Below are positions 44,400 to 58,000 of a stretch of DNA of 64,000 nt, one piece after another. Both the position numbers and the translations under genes were made by a program. The notes beneath the pieces are model-generated. The model saw only the letters and a list, made by a program, of their open reading frames with translations. It ran no database searches and was not told the origin of the DNA. Each line of letters begins with the position of its first letter. Position 1 is the stretch's first letter. Source of the stretch: Lateolabrax maculatus (lineage: Eukaryota > Chordata > Actinopteri > Acropomatiformes > Lateolabracidae); assembly GCA_031216445.1 (NCBI GenBank), contig CM062200.1, positions 6,912,501-6,976,500 on the forward strand. The letters are read 5' to 3'.

Positions 44400-46800
44400 A
44401 TTTCCTAATCCAACAAAAAATGGTAGGCAAAGGTGATATATCGACACCAAATAAATATAACGTTAGAACAGATAAATCCCTGATAGTAAAACTTTTTGAT
44501 TTTGTTAAGGTGTTGTAAAAGTCTGTTTGGATAAAGAAACAGAACAGCAGTTTGGGACTGTTTAAATGGGTTAAAACTAGTTCTTATTATGCAGTGGACG
44601 GAATATATTTGATGCACTTGAGCAGAAGAGTCCTTAAGGAAATACCTTGAAAAAACAGCACTAAGTGTTGTTGAATGACCTTCTGGGTTTTTTGAAAGAT
44701 TGCCATAGATTTGTCTTTTGAGAAAAACAGATGTTTATCGCTGGGATTCAGCTGTCCTAGCTGCCCTTGTGGTATGTGATTACAAATGAAGATGGCCAAA
44801 ATGGATGTACTGTATGAAATCATGTCTCAACCTTCTGCTTTGAACCTCATAAACACACTGACCGATACTCTTTTGATGTAACGTCTAAACCAGTAATGTA
44901 TGCTGTTTATCAGCGTTATCTTGTTTTCACTTGATTGCAAATTGCCTTTCTTTCCAGAATACTTCACGTAATGGGATGCAGAGTAACCTCTTACTGCACG
45001 ATAAAGCACTGATGTCCACACGCAGCCACTTTCACATGATCTCATGTGATGTGAAGCAGTGATATAAGACAGAATCATTCATTATGCTTCACGGTCCCAT
45101 CCAGGACAGTCTCCAACCGTCATCCTCATTATACAACCAATGAGCAGAAAGAAGCCTGAAGTGGGCTCTGCCATCATTCAGTGCCAGCTATTAGCTGTGA
45201 GATGGAGGAATGTGACCTCTTCTCACTGGAAATGCCCTGTTAATGGACAGTGCCGATTTGAATAGAGCTTTTGTCTCTGTCTTTGTCTCATGATGGACTG
45301 GTGCCTGCCATTACAAATTTAGATTTGTGTGTTTTGATCCAAAGTGAATGCCCTCAGAGTGCTGTGCAACAACATGATGGAGCTGGGCATAAATCAAAAG
45401 TGAGATGTGTGAATATTTTTGGAATAATAGACAACAGAGCAGACGCTCTTTTCATTATTCTTAATTGTTATTTTACTCATTAGCCTTGAAGTTGAAGATC
45501 TTTCATAGTCCAGCTCTTTCATCCATCTAAATTTGGAAAAGACATATGATTGCTACTGAATGTTTTTGCAAACCTGACTTCATGTCAGTACACATGCATG
45601 TATGTATTTGGATGGTGGGAGATTATTAAAAACAGCTCTCATGGTTCATATTTGTTTCCTTCAAGACAATTATGAACCATAACTGCTGCTTGAAGGTTAT
45701 TTACTGTGTGTTGTTCTCTATTCAGCTTTACAAAGAAGGTTTTACTATGCAAGGTAACATAAAAAATAAATACAATTCTTTATACTTCAACTTTATGTAT
45801 TGCATATTTTAGTTGTATTTAAATATTTTGCATGATTTTCTTCCAAAAAGACTATAAATGTTGTCTCTGATCACTTGTGAAATGTTTTATTCCAAACAGC
45901 ATCGACATACCAGAGGTTAGAAGGAATAACTTCCATAAAGCTGGGGTTTATTATTGTGCACTATCCGCCCTAGCACACCAACAGAAAAGTCCTTTTACTG
46001 CCTGCTCCTCTCTGCACCTTATCATCTTCCTCCAAGCACCCCCTGGTTCTTAAAAAGAGCAAAAGATCAGCTCTTTGTAACATCCCACAGCCGAATGAGG
46101 AGTTCCAGTAAAATCAGCATTCAGAGGAATACTCCTTAGGATTCTTTTATGTCCAGTCTTAGCTGATGCTGAAAAAAGCGTTTACAGAAATGGAGGCTTC
46201 TGACCATTGTGACACTGGGCTGCACCCTGCAGTTCTCATATTTCAAATGGTGTAAGGCAGCATTTGGATGTACCCATATCTGAAATGCTGTGCTTTCATT
46301 GTCCCCAGTTGCGGGAGAAAAAGCTTTCGAGAACCCAGCCTGCATGTGGACATCTGCCTGTTTCCGGCTGGCACTCCCTTTGGAGCTGGATGGCCATGTG
46401 GTGCAGTGCAGAGTGCACACTGAAGAGCACAACTGAGCTGAGCCATAGTGTTTGAATGGGCCATCTCCGTATGCAGGTCCATGTGCTATAATCTTTAAGT
46501 GCAACACTTGACAACAAGTGGAGTCTGGAGTAGCTGGCTGTGAGTCTCAGGGAATATATCTGATGCTGATATTTTAAAATGTTCATATGTTCACAGTAAA
46601 GCCACTTTCTGGTGTGTGTGTTCTGTAATGCAGAGAAAAAAACAGGCAGTCAAATCTTTGGTCTGGAACCAAGCGCTGCATATGTGGAGTCAACAGATTC
46701 AACTGGATTTGCAAGCCTGCATTTTTTTGTTTCACCCACTGCTGCCTTCAGCTTACTCTGATGTCTGAATAACAACATGCATCCATAATATTAACATCTG
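44400..46800. other. Intergenic spacer between C10orf90 and adam12
   Basis: No exon recognised on either strand. The 60-120 codon frames around 46136-46586 overlap one another and have no splice, start or homology support. Confidence 0.7.
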
Positions 46801-46865
46801 TGAGTGAGGGGTGTGCAGGCTATATTATTCAAATGTACACACAGAGCGGGCTGCCACAGTGTGGG

Positions 46866-46890
46866 AGTGTGTGTGTGTGTGTGTGTGTGT
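46866..46890. repeat. (GT)n microsatellite
   Basis: About 12 GT units. Confidence 0.9.
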
Positions 46891-47546
46891 GCACCTTTGT
46901 GTGAAGTTCAACAAGGGACACCAAGGGCGAGGCCGGAAACGGAGTCGTTTGCCTTCAAAACAAAACGCCCTGCGTCCTGCACCCTTCCAGCTCGCGTTAA
47001 GAACACTTGCACACGGGTCAAATTGAAACAATCTCGACTCAAGCTCCACTTACTAGCTTTTTTTCGGGACAAATTCTGACAAAGGTTCAAATTCCCTGTT
47101 TTGTTTCCCCGACAGCCAACAGTCCGCAAACGTTCAATTTGTAGAGGTGGCTTTATTTTGAAAGCTGAAACCGGATCTTGTACCCGGTTTGTTTCCGCAG
47201 CTTGATGCTGCTGTTTCACGGGCGTCGGGCGCTGGAGGTGTCTTTAGGACCTCGCAGGAGCGCTCCACTGAAGCACATGGTCCCCGCTCATAAGACAACA
47301 CTTCTCCTCAGTAATTGCCCCTGGAATTGATGTCATTCCTGCGGGCGACTGACACAGCAGCGGCTTGTGTGTTTTCTTAATATATATATTTTTATTTCTA
47401 TTTCCTCTCCCTCTGTGCGCGCTGCAGCTCCTGACCTGGACATCCCTGAGTGGGGGGGGGGAAATAGTGCGCGGAGCTGAATCAGCTGTCGTCGGGATTT
47501 CCCAAAGCACCTCTGCTCATATACTTGATCATATTTCAGGAAGACT

Positions 47547-47575
47547 TTTTTTTTTTTTTTTTTTTTTGGCTGGGT

Positions 47576-47620
<45 letters not shown>
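47547..47620. repeat. T-run followed by (GT)n upstream of adam12
   Basis: About 22 T, then GGCTGGGTG and about 21 GT units, ending 89 bases before the adam12 ATG. Probably in the leader or core promoter. Confidence 0.9.
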
Positions 47621-47621
<1 letters not shown>

Positions 47622-47650
47622 AGCTGTTGGTTGTGGGCTGTGAGTGTGCG

Positions 47651-47668
47651 ATGGCTGCGCTGCAGTGA
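47651..47668 (+). CDS. Possible upstream ORF MAALQ in adam12 leader
   Basis: Five codons with G at -3 and G at +4, ending 40 bases before the main ATG. It has an effect only if transcription starts upstream of it. Confidence 0.35.
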   Translation: MAALQ

Positions 47669-47708
47669 AAACAGTCGCTCAGTCCCGTCCGCGCCTCAGC
47701 CCGGCATC

Positions 47709-47817
47709 ATGAGTCCCGGGAGCCGGAGTCTGAAGTTTGCTCTTGTTGTGGCAGCACTTCAGGCTCTGTCCGCCTGTCTGTCGCTGTGTGGCAGCGTGCT
47801 CTCCACATCTGCCGAAG
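47709..47817 (+). CDS. adam12: adam12 coding exon 1 (signal peptide)
   Basis: MSPGSRSLKFALVVAALQAL then SACLSLCGSVLSTSAE. Basic n-region, a hydrophobic core of about 15 residues, and a likely cleavage near STSA. ATG has A at -3 and G at +4. Donor GTAAGA. Confidence 0.82.
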
Positions 47818-48982
47818 GTAAGAGTTGAAGAAGAGGTGAAGGCGCCACAGTTAGGTTGCTTTTTTTTTCCTGTCATATCAAAGATGCCATTCCCAAGAGT
47901 GGTAAATACATATTTGGGGCCTCAGTTGTTTTGTCACTGAGTGAATGCCAAATTTAAAACAATTACATCCTTTTCACCTGGAAACGTGAAGAAAAAGCTT
48001 GTGTGTGTCTTGAAATGAACCTGTCTGCATCTGTCACTGTGCATTTTGCCTGCTGTGTGTCTTTCTATTCTGTTCTATTCCTGTCTGCTTATTCTTCATT
48101 CATGTCTCCCCTTTGGCTGTTTTGGGTACATCATGTTTTATGAAAAGCTTTGTCAGTACACCAGACTCACAGATCTGTAACACACGCTTGGGCAGAATGA
48201 AACATCTCCAGTGTAAACAAGCTGTCCTAATTCATGGATTTCTGTCATTCTCTCCGATCGACCTGCGTGTGAAAAGCAGAAGGTTTTAGCTCGCAGTCCG
48301 TCCAGTGTGTACCTCAGAGGAGAGGAGACGCCGCAGAACTGATGAACTCTTTTTTGGCAATCAGTGGCAGCACTTGAGGCATTTCGCTGGCGCTTTAACT
48401 GTACTTCAGTTTTTCAAAGCACTTCAAACATACTTCAGTTTTTCAATTATGGATGAATTCCAGGATTATTTTAGTGGCAAACAAGATAAAAGTCACATTG
48501 TTGGTTTGAACCTAAGCAGTCAAGTGGCTTTTTAGAAACCTGTTAATGGCACTATGCTAATTCTATTTATGATAACCCAGCAACAAATGAAAAGTAGCTC
48601 TTTGCGAGCTCTGGGGAAATTTTCAAACGTAATGTCAGAGTGTGTTTGTGCCTGTGCTGTTTGCCTCACGCTGTGATTGCAACCCTTTGGGCTGTGGCTC
48701 ATGACATCTCAGTCACCAGTGTTCCCTGCCCTAGGTGAGATTCAACAAGGACACTACACACAGTATGTGCAACTGTGGTGAGTGGAGGAGCTGCACTTGA
48801 GTGTTTGTGGCCAAAGAATAATTTTTACATCTGAACACCCAGACGGTCAAGACATTCACTGTGGAATCCTGGGAATTAATTGCCAGCGAGGGCAATTGTG
48901 CAAAAGTGGGATTGTAGGATAAGGCAGTTGTTCATCATCATCAGAGGTTCAGTCTCCTTAAAAGCATCATCGCCAGTTCATT

Positions 48983-49014
<32 letters not shown>

Positions 49015-52000
49015 TCTGAGTCGATCTGTATTGGCAGGATATTTATCTGCTTGGAGGTAATTCGGGCTGATAAATGCATGGAGGGAGAGGTGTGAACAGG
49101 CACTCGTTTACACCCGCAGGAGACGGGGTTTAAAAGACAAAAACATAATCAAATGGTAGGAAATTCAGGGTGACGCCTGACTCCCTTAAATGCTGCAACA
49201 ATTTTGATAATCCATTAATCATCTAGGTCGTAAGAATGCCAAATGTTTGCTGTTTCCAGCTTCTCAATTGTGTGGAACTTTTCGCATTTTCTTCGGACTA
49301 TTTAAAGCAATTGTTCGTTTAATGGAAATAATTAGTTGCAGCTTACTTCATGTTAAAGCTTAATGAGTGGGAATCATTACTGCTCCCTTTTATGAGTCCC
49401 TTACTCCGTCTCCAGGTTGTGCACTTTTGTCTTTGCTGTCAGGAATTCAAGGCTGCTAAGAAAAAGCCGGAGCAGTTCAGCTCCATGCGACGTCGTGTTG
49501 TCATACATATTTCATGACGCCGCTCCTTGAGCTTTCTTGTCAGTTTTCCTCTCCTGCCAGTCTTCTGCATGTGTCTGTCCTAGCCGGGGATCGTTTGTGA
49601 ATGATTTCCTCCGATGGTTGACACACTTAGTGTCAGCCAGTATTTACTAGCCAGCTGTACTGCTTCAGCCAACATGACTCTCTGCGCCTCCAGCGCTGCA
49701 TGCAGCTTGCGTGCTGCACGCTCAGACAAATGAAAGTTGAGCTGAGAATATATTTTTGGACTGTAGTAAAACATTCCTTTAGCAAACAGTGTCCTCCCCC
49801 AGAGAGACATTATAACCATGATGTGACCCATCTCCAGTCAGAGGCATTTAGTATCTTTTCAGTATGAATGGATTCAGATCTTCCAGATGAGTTGTTCAGG
49901 ATAGTTAAGACCCAGGAGGATGGTAAGAAGAGTTGGCCGATGTGCGGTTGTACATTAAGACAGATTGATCAACCAGTTGCTGTCCCGCAGTGGGGATATT
50001 TATATGGAGGGGGGAAAATAGTTGGACTGTGCTCATGCGGCCTGACCCTACATGTGTTGCATTCATTTCTTTGCTTTGGACTCATTTGACCCCCCCCCCC
50101 CCCCCAACAAAAGAAGACTTTAACACACTAGCTGAAACCCGATGCTGGCTCTGGACATTCTCACTGGACTTTCACACCCAGACAGGTCAGAGTTTAGCTC
50201 AGCACAGCTCTCCCCGAGCGTCTTCCCTCTCGTCTGGTCGGAGGGCCCAGTTGGCTCAAATATCTCCTGTCCGTGTCAGATCTATCTGGGTTAGTTCACG
50301 TTCCACCCCATCACTGTTTCACAGTTCATAAGCCTCTTCTGGTCTGTTCTTGCGGTGCGTTGTGCAGTGCTTTTAGGTGGAGCAACATGAAGGTTATTCT
50401 TAGATGCCTGCTGTAAAAAAAAATGCCTGGTTTGGTCTCCACCAACTCCTGAGAAAAATATTTGGCTCTTCATCAAGCTATTTCAAATTTATGTTTGAAT
50501 TTTAAAGTTGCTTATGCAAATCTTTTGCTGAATGACTTTTTATAATCCTGCCAGAGCAGAGAATAGGAATCAAAAACAGGAATCAATTGCAGTTCCAGAT
50601 TAATATACTGTCCTGCACTGTGTATACTAAGTGAAACGTTCTCCAGTTTGACTAGATTCCACATGAACTTGCAGTCCACGTCTTCCACTGAGATTTGAAA
50701 CTCTGAATTTTATGTTTAAGCTATATAAGATAATCTATCTTCCAGGCTGGCATACAGCATCGCCCAGATTTCACCTCCTTATCCTGCAACAAGAATGGAA
50801 AAGCAGCAATGTGTTTCCTAATAGGCAGACCTGTTAACGGGAACAAGACAGGTCACCTCCTACCTGGGTGAGTTTCTAATAAATTGGCCCACAGTTCTAC
50901 TGCTGCCAGTTGCTTTGTCTGTATCTGTCTGAGTTATATTCCATAGACGGACCTGTGATGTATTTCTAAGTTAAGCAGCTACATATAGATGCTATACAGT
51001 ACAGTATAGAAGTAAAAGTAGAACCTTGACCGATCCAAGATTGTTAAAAGTTTGGGTTTGTTGTTTTCAGGTTTTCAATACCCAGTGAAAATAGTAATTC
51101 TTGATTTACAGTATATTATATAGAAAGCTCATGCTGATGCTTTTAAATTGCTTGTTTTGTCAGAGACCACCAGTCCTGGGAGGCCTGGGAGGTGTTAAAA
51201 AAAATAAAAAATTGAAAATTGTGAATTCGACAGCACGAATCATTAAATCAAAAGCAGGAATTGCGAATTTGAGAGGACTAATAAATGAATTGACCACAAA
51301 TTACTTTTTTCCGTCCCAGACACCTTCCAAGATCTGTATGTTTGCAAATCTGGAAAAAATAATGTTTTGCATTTTAACTTGATGAATGACTTAAATGAAC
51401 GGAATTGAAACATCAAAATTAGTGTTGCAACTAATCAAGATCAACTAATCGATTAATTGAGTGACTGTGTCAGAGCTATTTCAGTTTCATCATACACTGA
51501 TTGGTGGTTTGTTGTTTTAAACGTTGAGGTACGTGACGTTTAAAGACACTGTCTTCTCTGAGGTAATGGTTACCACAGCATATGTACGCATGTACAATAA
51601 CTTGAAGTTCTATAAGACACCCCCTTCTCTTTCTGTCTTTCTTCTGTGGCTTGAGGTTTTGTTCTTTTGTTTTTTCGTGCTTTGAATGTTCGCCAGACAT
51701 GTGCTTCCCATGACAGAGAGGCGTTCCAGGGCGCTATAAATGAAATCCATCACAGGGACCATATTAACAAGCTTTCACACAGCTCTGCTCCAGAAGCTCT
51801 CAGACTCTGACCTTTGTTGCTAAGGCACACAGGCTCAATGCCAGGCAGCGAGCACAGCCCCTCGCAGCAGGGGAGGCATAACGTTTTCAGCCGCCGGGGG
51901 CGTACTGCACCGGATCTCGGACAACATTAACCTCCTGCTGGGCCAAGGGGAATTTTTTGCTGCAGGAACATCTATTTCCCATAGAGTAATTATGTGCTGA

Positions 52001-55000
52001 CATCAGGCTAGTGTGACAGTAAATGAGTCCAGTATACAAGGTGGGGGTAGAGAGACAGAGACAGAAGGAGAGAGAACACACAAAAGAGCTATTTACCAGT
52101 AGAGGGAGCCCAGTGTTAAACGGCTTGATTATGACCCTAAATATGCTCTAAAAAAAACCGTCCACCGATAAATCCAGCCATTAACAACTCTCATTGCTGT
52201 GACTTTTGACACACTGCTACCTTATTAGATTTGATTTAAGGAGACCCTCTTTCCAGTTTGTGCGGATTCTTATTACCATGATGTCACCTACAGGTTTCTA
52301 TATGTTTCCTAGTGCAGCCCTCAGGGTGTTGACATAATGTCCCCCAAATGGGTCAGATGTTTACTGTGGAGTCAAGCCAAGATTACCAGGCACTTTTCAC
52401 CTTTGAATCCTGCACTGTGGCTCCAGGAGCAAGTTACACGGAGCAAGGTGAAGATTAGTCGATTAAGTGTTCAACAGAACATTAAGTCCTGCTTGCCAAA
52501 TGTGAGAATTTGGTGCGTTTCTCTGTTTTATATAATATAGGACTGCAAGTAATACGTATTTAATCACTGATAAATCTATGTATTTTTATGTCTATTTTTA
52601 AGTTTTTAAAATTTCAAATAATAGTGATAAAAGCTCATCACAAGTTCTTACAGCCCAAGGTGACATAATGAAATTGCTTGTTTTGTGAGATGAACTGTCC
52701 CAATTATATTATTCTTATGAATATGTTATATCAAAAAGCAGCAAATGCTCACATTTTAGCAGCAAATTTGGGATTTTCTTCTTAAAATTCCATAAATGAC
52801 AAGCAATTTGAAGATGTCTTGGGATGTCTTGTAAGAAGAATAAAGGATTCATTGATTAATCAAAACAGACAGAACAGTCAATAATGACAATAATGATTAG
52901 TCACAAGCATAGAGAAGATGGTAAAGGAGAGAAAGAGTGTGCTTTTATCTCCAAGGTCATTTATGAAAGAGTGCTTGATGGGTCTTCCTCCCAATGTATC
53001 ATTCATCACTCCATTCCCAATCACCATTCTGTTTGAATTAGCATAATTTGCCCACTCTGATTGGAGATAAATTGAATTCGTGATATGCCTGTCAATCACC
53101 CATTATTAAATGAACAATAGCCATAAACATTAACCAAGTTTTCCCCCACAGGCTGATGTCAGAGCTAACTTTTGGCTCAGAAACTTTGCTGGATCATGTA
53201 CCAGTCGAGTCAATGCTCTGATTAAAGACATCCAATAAATCAAATAAAAATGGCTGTGGATACATGCTCTTGATGTAGAAAAAGTGATAATTTTATTTGA
53301 TTTGCTTTATCAACAACACACTTCCAAATGGATCCAAGGAAAAAGCTGTATTTTCCTTATTTTTTTATATATCTTTTTTGTCTTAGTTGTGTTTTAGTTT
53401 TGCTTGAAACAGGCCAAATTAAACTCATCACTCTCCCCTAATTAATTCCACATGCTTTTATTTCAAGCCCATTTCCATCTAGAGGTTTGAGTTGTAACTA
53501 AACAATGTCCACCCATGTCAAACAATGCTGGAATCATCTCAAGTGTGTCTCCTCTGCACTTGTTTTTGTGACATTCAAAGAGTCCCATTCAAGCTGCCCA
53601 AGGCGTTCTTCATTTTCAATCTGACATACTCTCAAGATCGGAGTGAATTGCTTTCAGAGTGACTTTGGAGTGTGTCCTTGTGTGCTTTTCCTGCGCCAGC
53701 CATCAGCCAAGGGTGACTGCGATTAGGACTGCCCTTTACTGATGTGTGCACACATGTGTAGCCTGTGTCCCATCTCACTGAGGACCTGTGCACATGTGGG
53801 GGGCACGGCCTCATCAAGTGTGCAGATGAAAAGAACAGCATGCCATTTATGTTGGAAAAGCAAAGATTGTTATGAATACATTATTTCATGGTTGCCTGTC
53901 AAGGAGTGAGTTGTGGTTGGTTGCGAGAAAGCAGACTCTGGGGTTTAATGAAGCCGAACAGTTGTTGGTTTGTTTTGGTGGAACAGAGTGAGGGGGGAAA
54001 GAGAAGGGCTGGAGTTGTGAAAGGGCGGTAAGAAAAGGACGTGTTGGCGATCTGCAGAGAACTGAGGAAGGTCATCTGTTCCCTGGGACCAGCAGCTTAT
54101 AAGCTGTGGAGAATGCATTAAGTTGGGAGTGCTGATAAAACCAGGAAATGATTCACTGTGAAATACCATCAGGAACTGTAAACTGCCCTGGAAAGTGCTT
54201 ATTTAGTTTAGGCTAGATGTCGGGGTTAAAACAGACCAAAATGTGGTTGAAGAGTGAATGAAATATTAGTCACCGAAATGCTGTTGAAACAACTGTTCTA
54301 TCTTCGTTCTATTCTTTGATTTACCACAGTTTTAACCAAGGCACCTCTTGACTTGCATATCAACAAATCAGTGCTTTCTGAATGTGTCCTGCAGAATATG
54401 CAAAATGATTGAGTGAAAATGAGTACAGATTAGATTGGGAAAGCAAACAAAATCATTTGTGATTACAAAAGTCTATGTTTTGGATCTTCTTTTAATCTTC
54501 ATTGTTCTTGTGAACGACTTGATAGCTTTGGTACATTTTTACAAAATTTTGCTTGATAATTTTGCTCAAATTAAACAGGGAAAAACGCCCTTTTCACCAA
54601 TTGGATACTGTATATGTATGACCAGTGAGGAGTTCAACTAAAGATGTTCCTTTCTCAGCTTGTTTTTATTTCTGAAGACACTAAACTCTCCAATATTTCA
54701 CAAGATAAAAGCTAAGATTTGAGAAAACACAACATGGTTTTGTGTTTTTTCTTCTTCTTTCCTATCTTGTTATCATCTGGCAACAACATCCCTTGGGAGA
54801 TCCAAATCCCCAGGTTGGGAACCTCTGACCTAGATGTCTTAAAAAACCTTTCAATCAAATTTAGTCCTGTTTAGATGCCAAGACACCTTTTGACCTGCAA
54901 ATCACTTAATCCATGCTTAGTGTGATTATCCTCCACCGCTGTTACACCGCTGTTACACCGCTGTTACGGTACAACCAACTAAGCATGTACAGTATTACAA

Positions 55001-58000
55001 TGTGTAAAATAACAAAACAACGGCTGTACATTTGGAGTACACAAAAGATTGTGTTATTTTTTCTTAACAACACTGTTAGGGAAAGCCACATTTATTACTT
55101 TATTCAGTCATAGGTCTGAATTACATTGCAGTCACCCACACGCGAACACACACACACACACACACAGTCACATTTCCACGTACACAGACATGCAATCCTC
55201 CCGACCGGCACTGACTTTATTGAGGCAATATAAATGGCACAAACTCTCCTTGTGAACACTGGAGCATAAAGGGAGCACATCATGGCCAGAACCCTGCTTT
55301 ATTAAAACCTCTGTTTACACTCCCCTTTATTGAATGTATAAATAAGGCTTTAGGTCCTGGTGCCACTTTTACCGCTCCCTTAATGCTTCTGGTGGCTCTT
55401 ATAACGTTCGAGCTAACAAAAGCCATTTACACACTCCACACACCACGGCCCCGCCACGCTCCGGCTTTAACCAAATGTCTCTCCCGAGCACGTGGAGAAA
55501 GAAAACGAGCCTGCAGACTATTTCCACTAATATAATGCCATTTATAAGCGGGAATTAAACCTCATGGCACACCACATTAACAAAATGGCTATTCACTTGC
55601 AGACTTTGAAGTCAGGGAACCAAACACTGTATGGTTGTGAACCCCGTCTTCAAAGTTGATGTGGAGCACGCCACAGAAAAGGCAGTGGCCGTTCCCGTCT
55701 GTCTGTGAGTGTCTGCCTCATAAATCGGCTAACCACAATGTGGACTGACCTTTCTCCGTCAGAACTTCCCTCCGTTTCTCCCTCATCTGTTGTGTTTATC
55801 CATGCGTGTTTTTCACCGAGGTTGTCATTCGTTCCCTTACTCAGCATGCCCACCTCCCCCAGACGGTGTGGTTTTCCAGGACTAATGAGGCTAGGATGCT
55901 TCTCCCGCTGTTGTATGTGTGTGTGTGGGTGATGCCGTCCCGTCCTCGCCGGGCCTGCTTCTCATCATCAGACTGGAGCTGGATGAGGACTGCTGAGCTG
56001 GTCACCTCTGGCTCTCCACTATCAGCTGGAGCGGCTCTGTGATGAACTCCAGAGGGGTGGTTTCCTCAGAGGAGAACCAGAACAAAGCTCAGCTGGGGAG
56101 TGATCTGCCTGACCCGGGTTATTAATGCTGGATAATAAGCAGACTCAGCAATTTAGCTGGGTGAGTCATACGTGGAGAGGCAGAAGGGGATGTGAACCTC
56201 GAAGGAAGAGCCTTGAATCTGCTGGTTATAATAATCTGTGGCGAGTGTGTCCCCCGGAGTGTGTTTTGTGCTTGTGTGTTTGGAATGTGATTCAAAATTA
56301 AGAAGCAACAAAGTTTCAAGTGGAAAACATCCATAATTTATGCTCAGACCCCACGCATAACTTCTTTCAAGTACACTGACATCATCCTCAGACTAAATCT
56401 GCTTCCCTGCTGTTTGGAGACGCCCGATGGAGCGTCAGTGGAAGATAACAAAAAAAAAAAACAAGCAAACATTTAGGATGTTTGCACTGAAACAAATGGT
56501 TTTAACAACCCCTGCTGTTTTAGTAAGAGACCCAAGCTCCCCGAAATAGCTTCCCTGCTGTGGGGAGCTGATTACTGCAGGAACCCTGTTAGCAATGTCC
56601 CCCAGTGGCTCACTATTGCAATGTGACTCTCTGTGTGCTCATGATCTACTGTTTAGTGCGATTACAGCTTCGCTCTGTGTTTATAAGTGGTAGGTTTGCT
56701 TGGGATAGTGGCCGTTTCTCTGCCACTTCTTCTCCTGCCGGCACGCTTGAGGACATCAATATTGGATTTGGGGACAAATATGTTCTTAAATGACTGGCAG
56801 CACACCAGAGCTCCAAGTATTGTGGCCATTCAGAGGCTCAGTTAACACCCTGTCAGAACAGAGAGAGGGGAGATAAAAGCACGCTGGGAACAATGCCCCG
56901 AAGCTACGTCTAATCCCTGCACTGCATCCTGGACACTAGCCCTGTGTTAGGAGTTATCACAGCAGCAGCAGCAACCCCAGTTTTGCTCAAAACTCTCTGT
57001 TCCTGAAGAACTGTGGAGATTTATGCAGCTTGAGTGGCAGAGGGGGTGGTTACAGTTTTGCCACAGGCTAACGGTTCTCATGCTTGATGTCTGAGAGTGC
57101 TGATTAGTGCTGTTGTATTCATGTGTTAATGGTAAAAGGGAGACAGGCTTCATTCTGCTGACAGCCTATAAAAAAGGAGGTGAACATATGTTCAGGAAGG
57201 GCGAGGATGTATTGGATATGGTATTTTGTTTGCATAGATAACTGTTGGTTATGAACACCAAAAACATTCAGAGAGCATTATTTGTGTACTGTGACACATG
57301 AAAGCCATCAAAAACAAACACTGTGATTTTGTTTAAGTGATACTTTATATTACAAGGCAGCTGCACTGTCACATTGTGTACTGATGTCGTTAATGAACAC
57401 CAGATCAGGCCTTTAATAGTGGGGAGGAATTCATTATCAGTATTATTTGTAGAAAATCAGTTTAGAAAATGTTCCCATTGTTTGTGTCCACAAAGATGGA
57501 CATGGTGTGGTTTTACAGATGCTGAGAGAATTTAGAATAAAGAAGGAACACTTTGAAGTTTTCTGTGTATTCTCACATGGTATTTATATTTTCTCTTACA
57601 GGGAATCCTTTGGGTACGACTGTTCAACACAGACCCACAGCAAAGCCGAAACACTATGGGACTACAGTACCTCTTCAGCTTGTTGGACAAGACTGGAAAC
57701 CAATCAGCCAGCTCAAATTCCAGGTGAAGAACCCATTTAGTTATACATTTTTGCTCTGCTTGTTCTTTTAAACATCAATTTGTCTATCCTGCACTGGTCC
57801 ATCACTGAGCATACTGTAGTGTCATGCAATTAGGTATTGATATTCGTGGTCCCCTGCAGATGATTCATAATCATTGTGGTTACCTTTTCACCTTTGTTCT
57901 AGTGCACCACCATCAGACCAAAACATTGTACACGTGACTCTGTATTTCACAATTCAGCCGGCAAATTGTTGCTCCCATGGGGATAAGCTATTATGATTTT

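Larger units (their letters stand above)
46801..47708 (+). promoter_or_regulatory. adam12: adam12 promoter and 5' leader region
   Basis: Composition becomes CpG-rich (GGGCGAGGCCGGAAACGGAG near 46927, GGGCGTCGGGCGC near 47220, TGTGCGCGCTGC near 47413). It includes GT tracts (46866, 47577), a T-run (47547) and a small uORF at 47651. No TATA box could be assigned. Confidence 0.5.
47818..57601. other. adam12 intron 1 (9.8 kb)
   Basis: No further exon recognised. It contains microsatellites, a 16-C run at 50090, three copies or fragments of the fish TIR family (49190, 51424, 52543) and an 11-base tandem repeat at 54934. Stretches near 51710-51990 and 55300-55560 have non-repetitive, less AT-rich composition. 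Confidence 0.75.

Noticed and set aside
46136..46586. Cluster of overlapping frames between C10orf90 and adam12
   Set aside because: Mutually overlapping on both strands with no recognisable protein.
52095..52108. CTCF-like motif CCAGTAGAGGGAGC
   Set aside because: One mismatch at a key position; weaker than the two sites reported.
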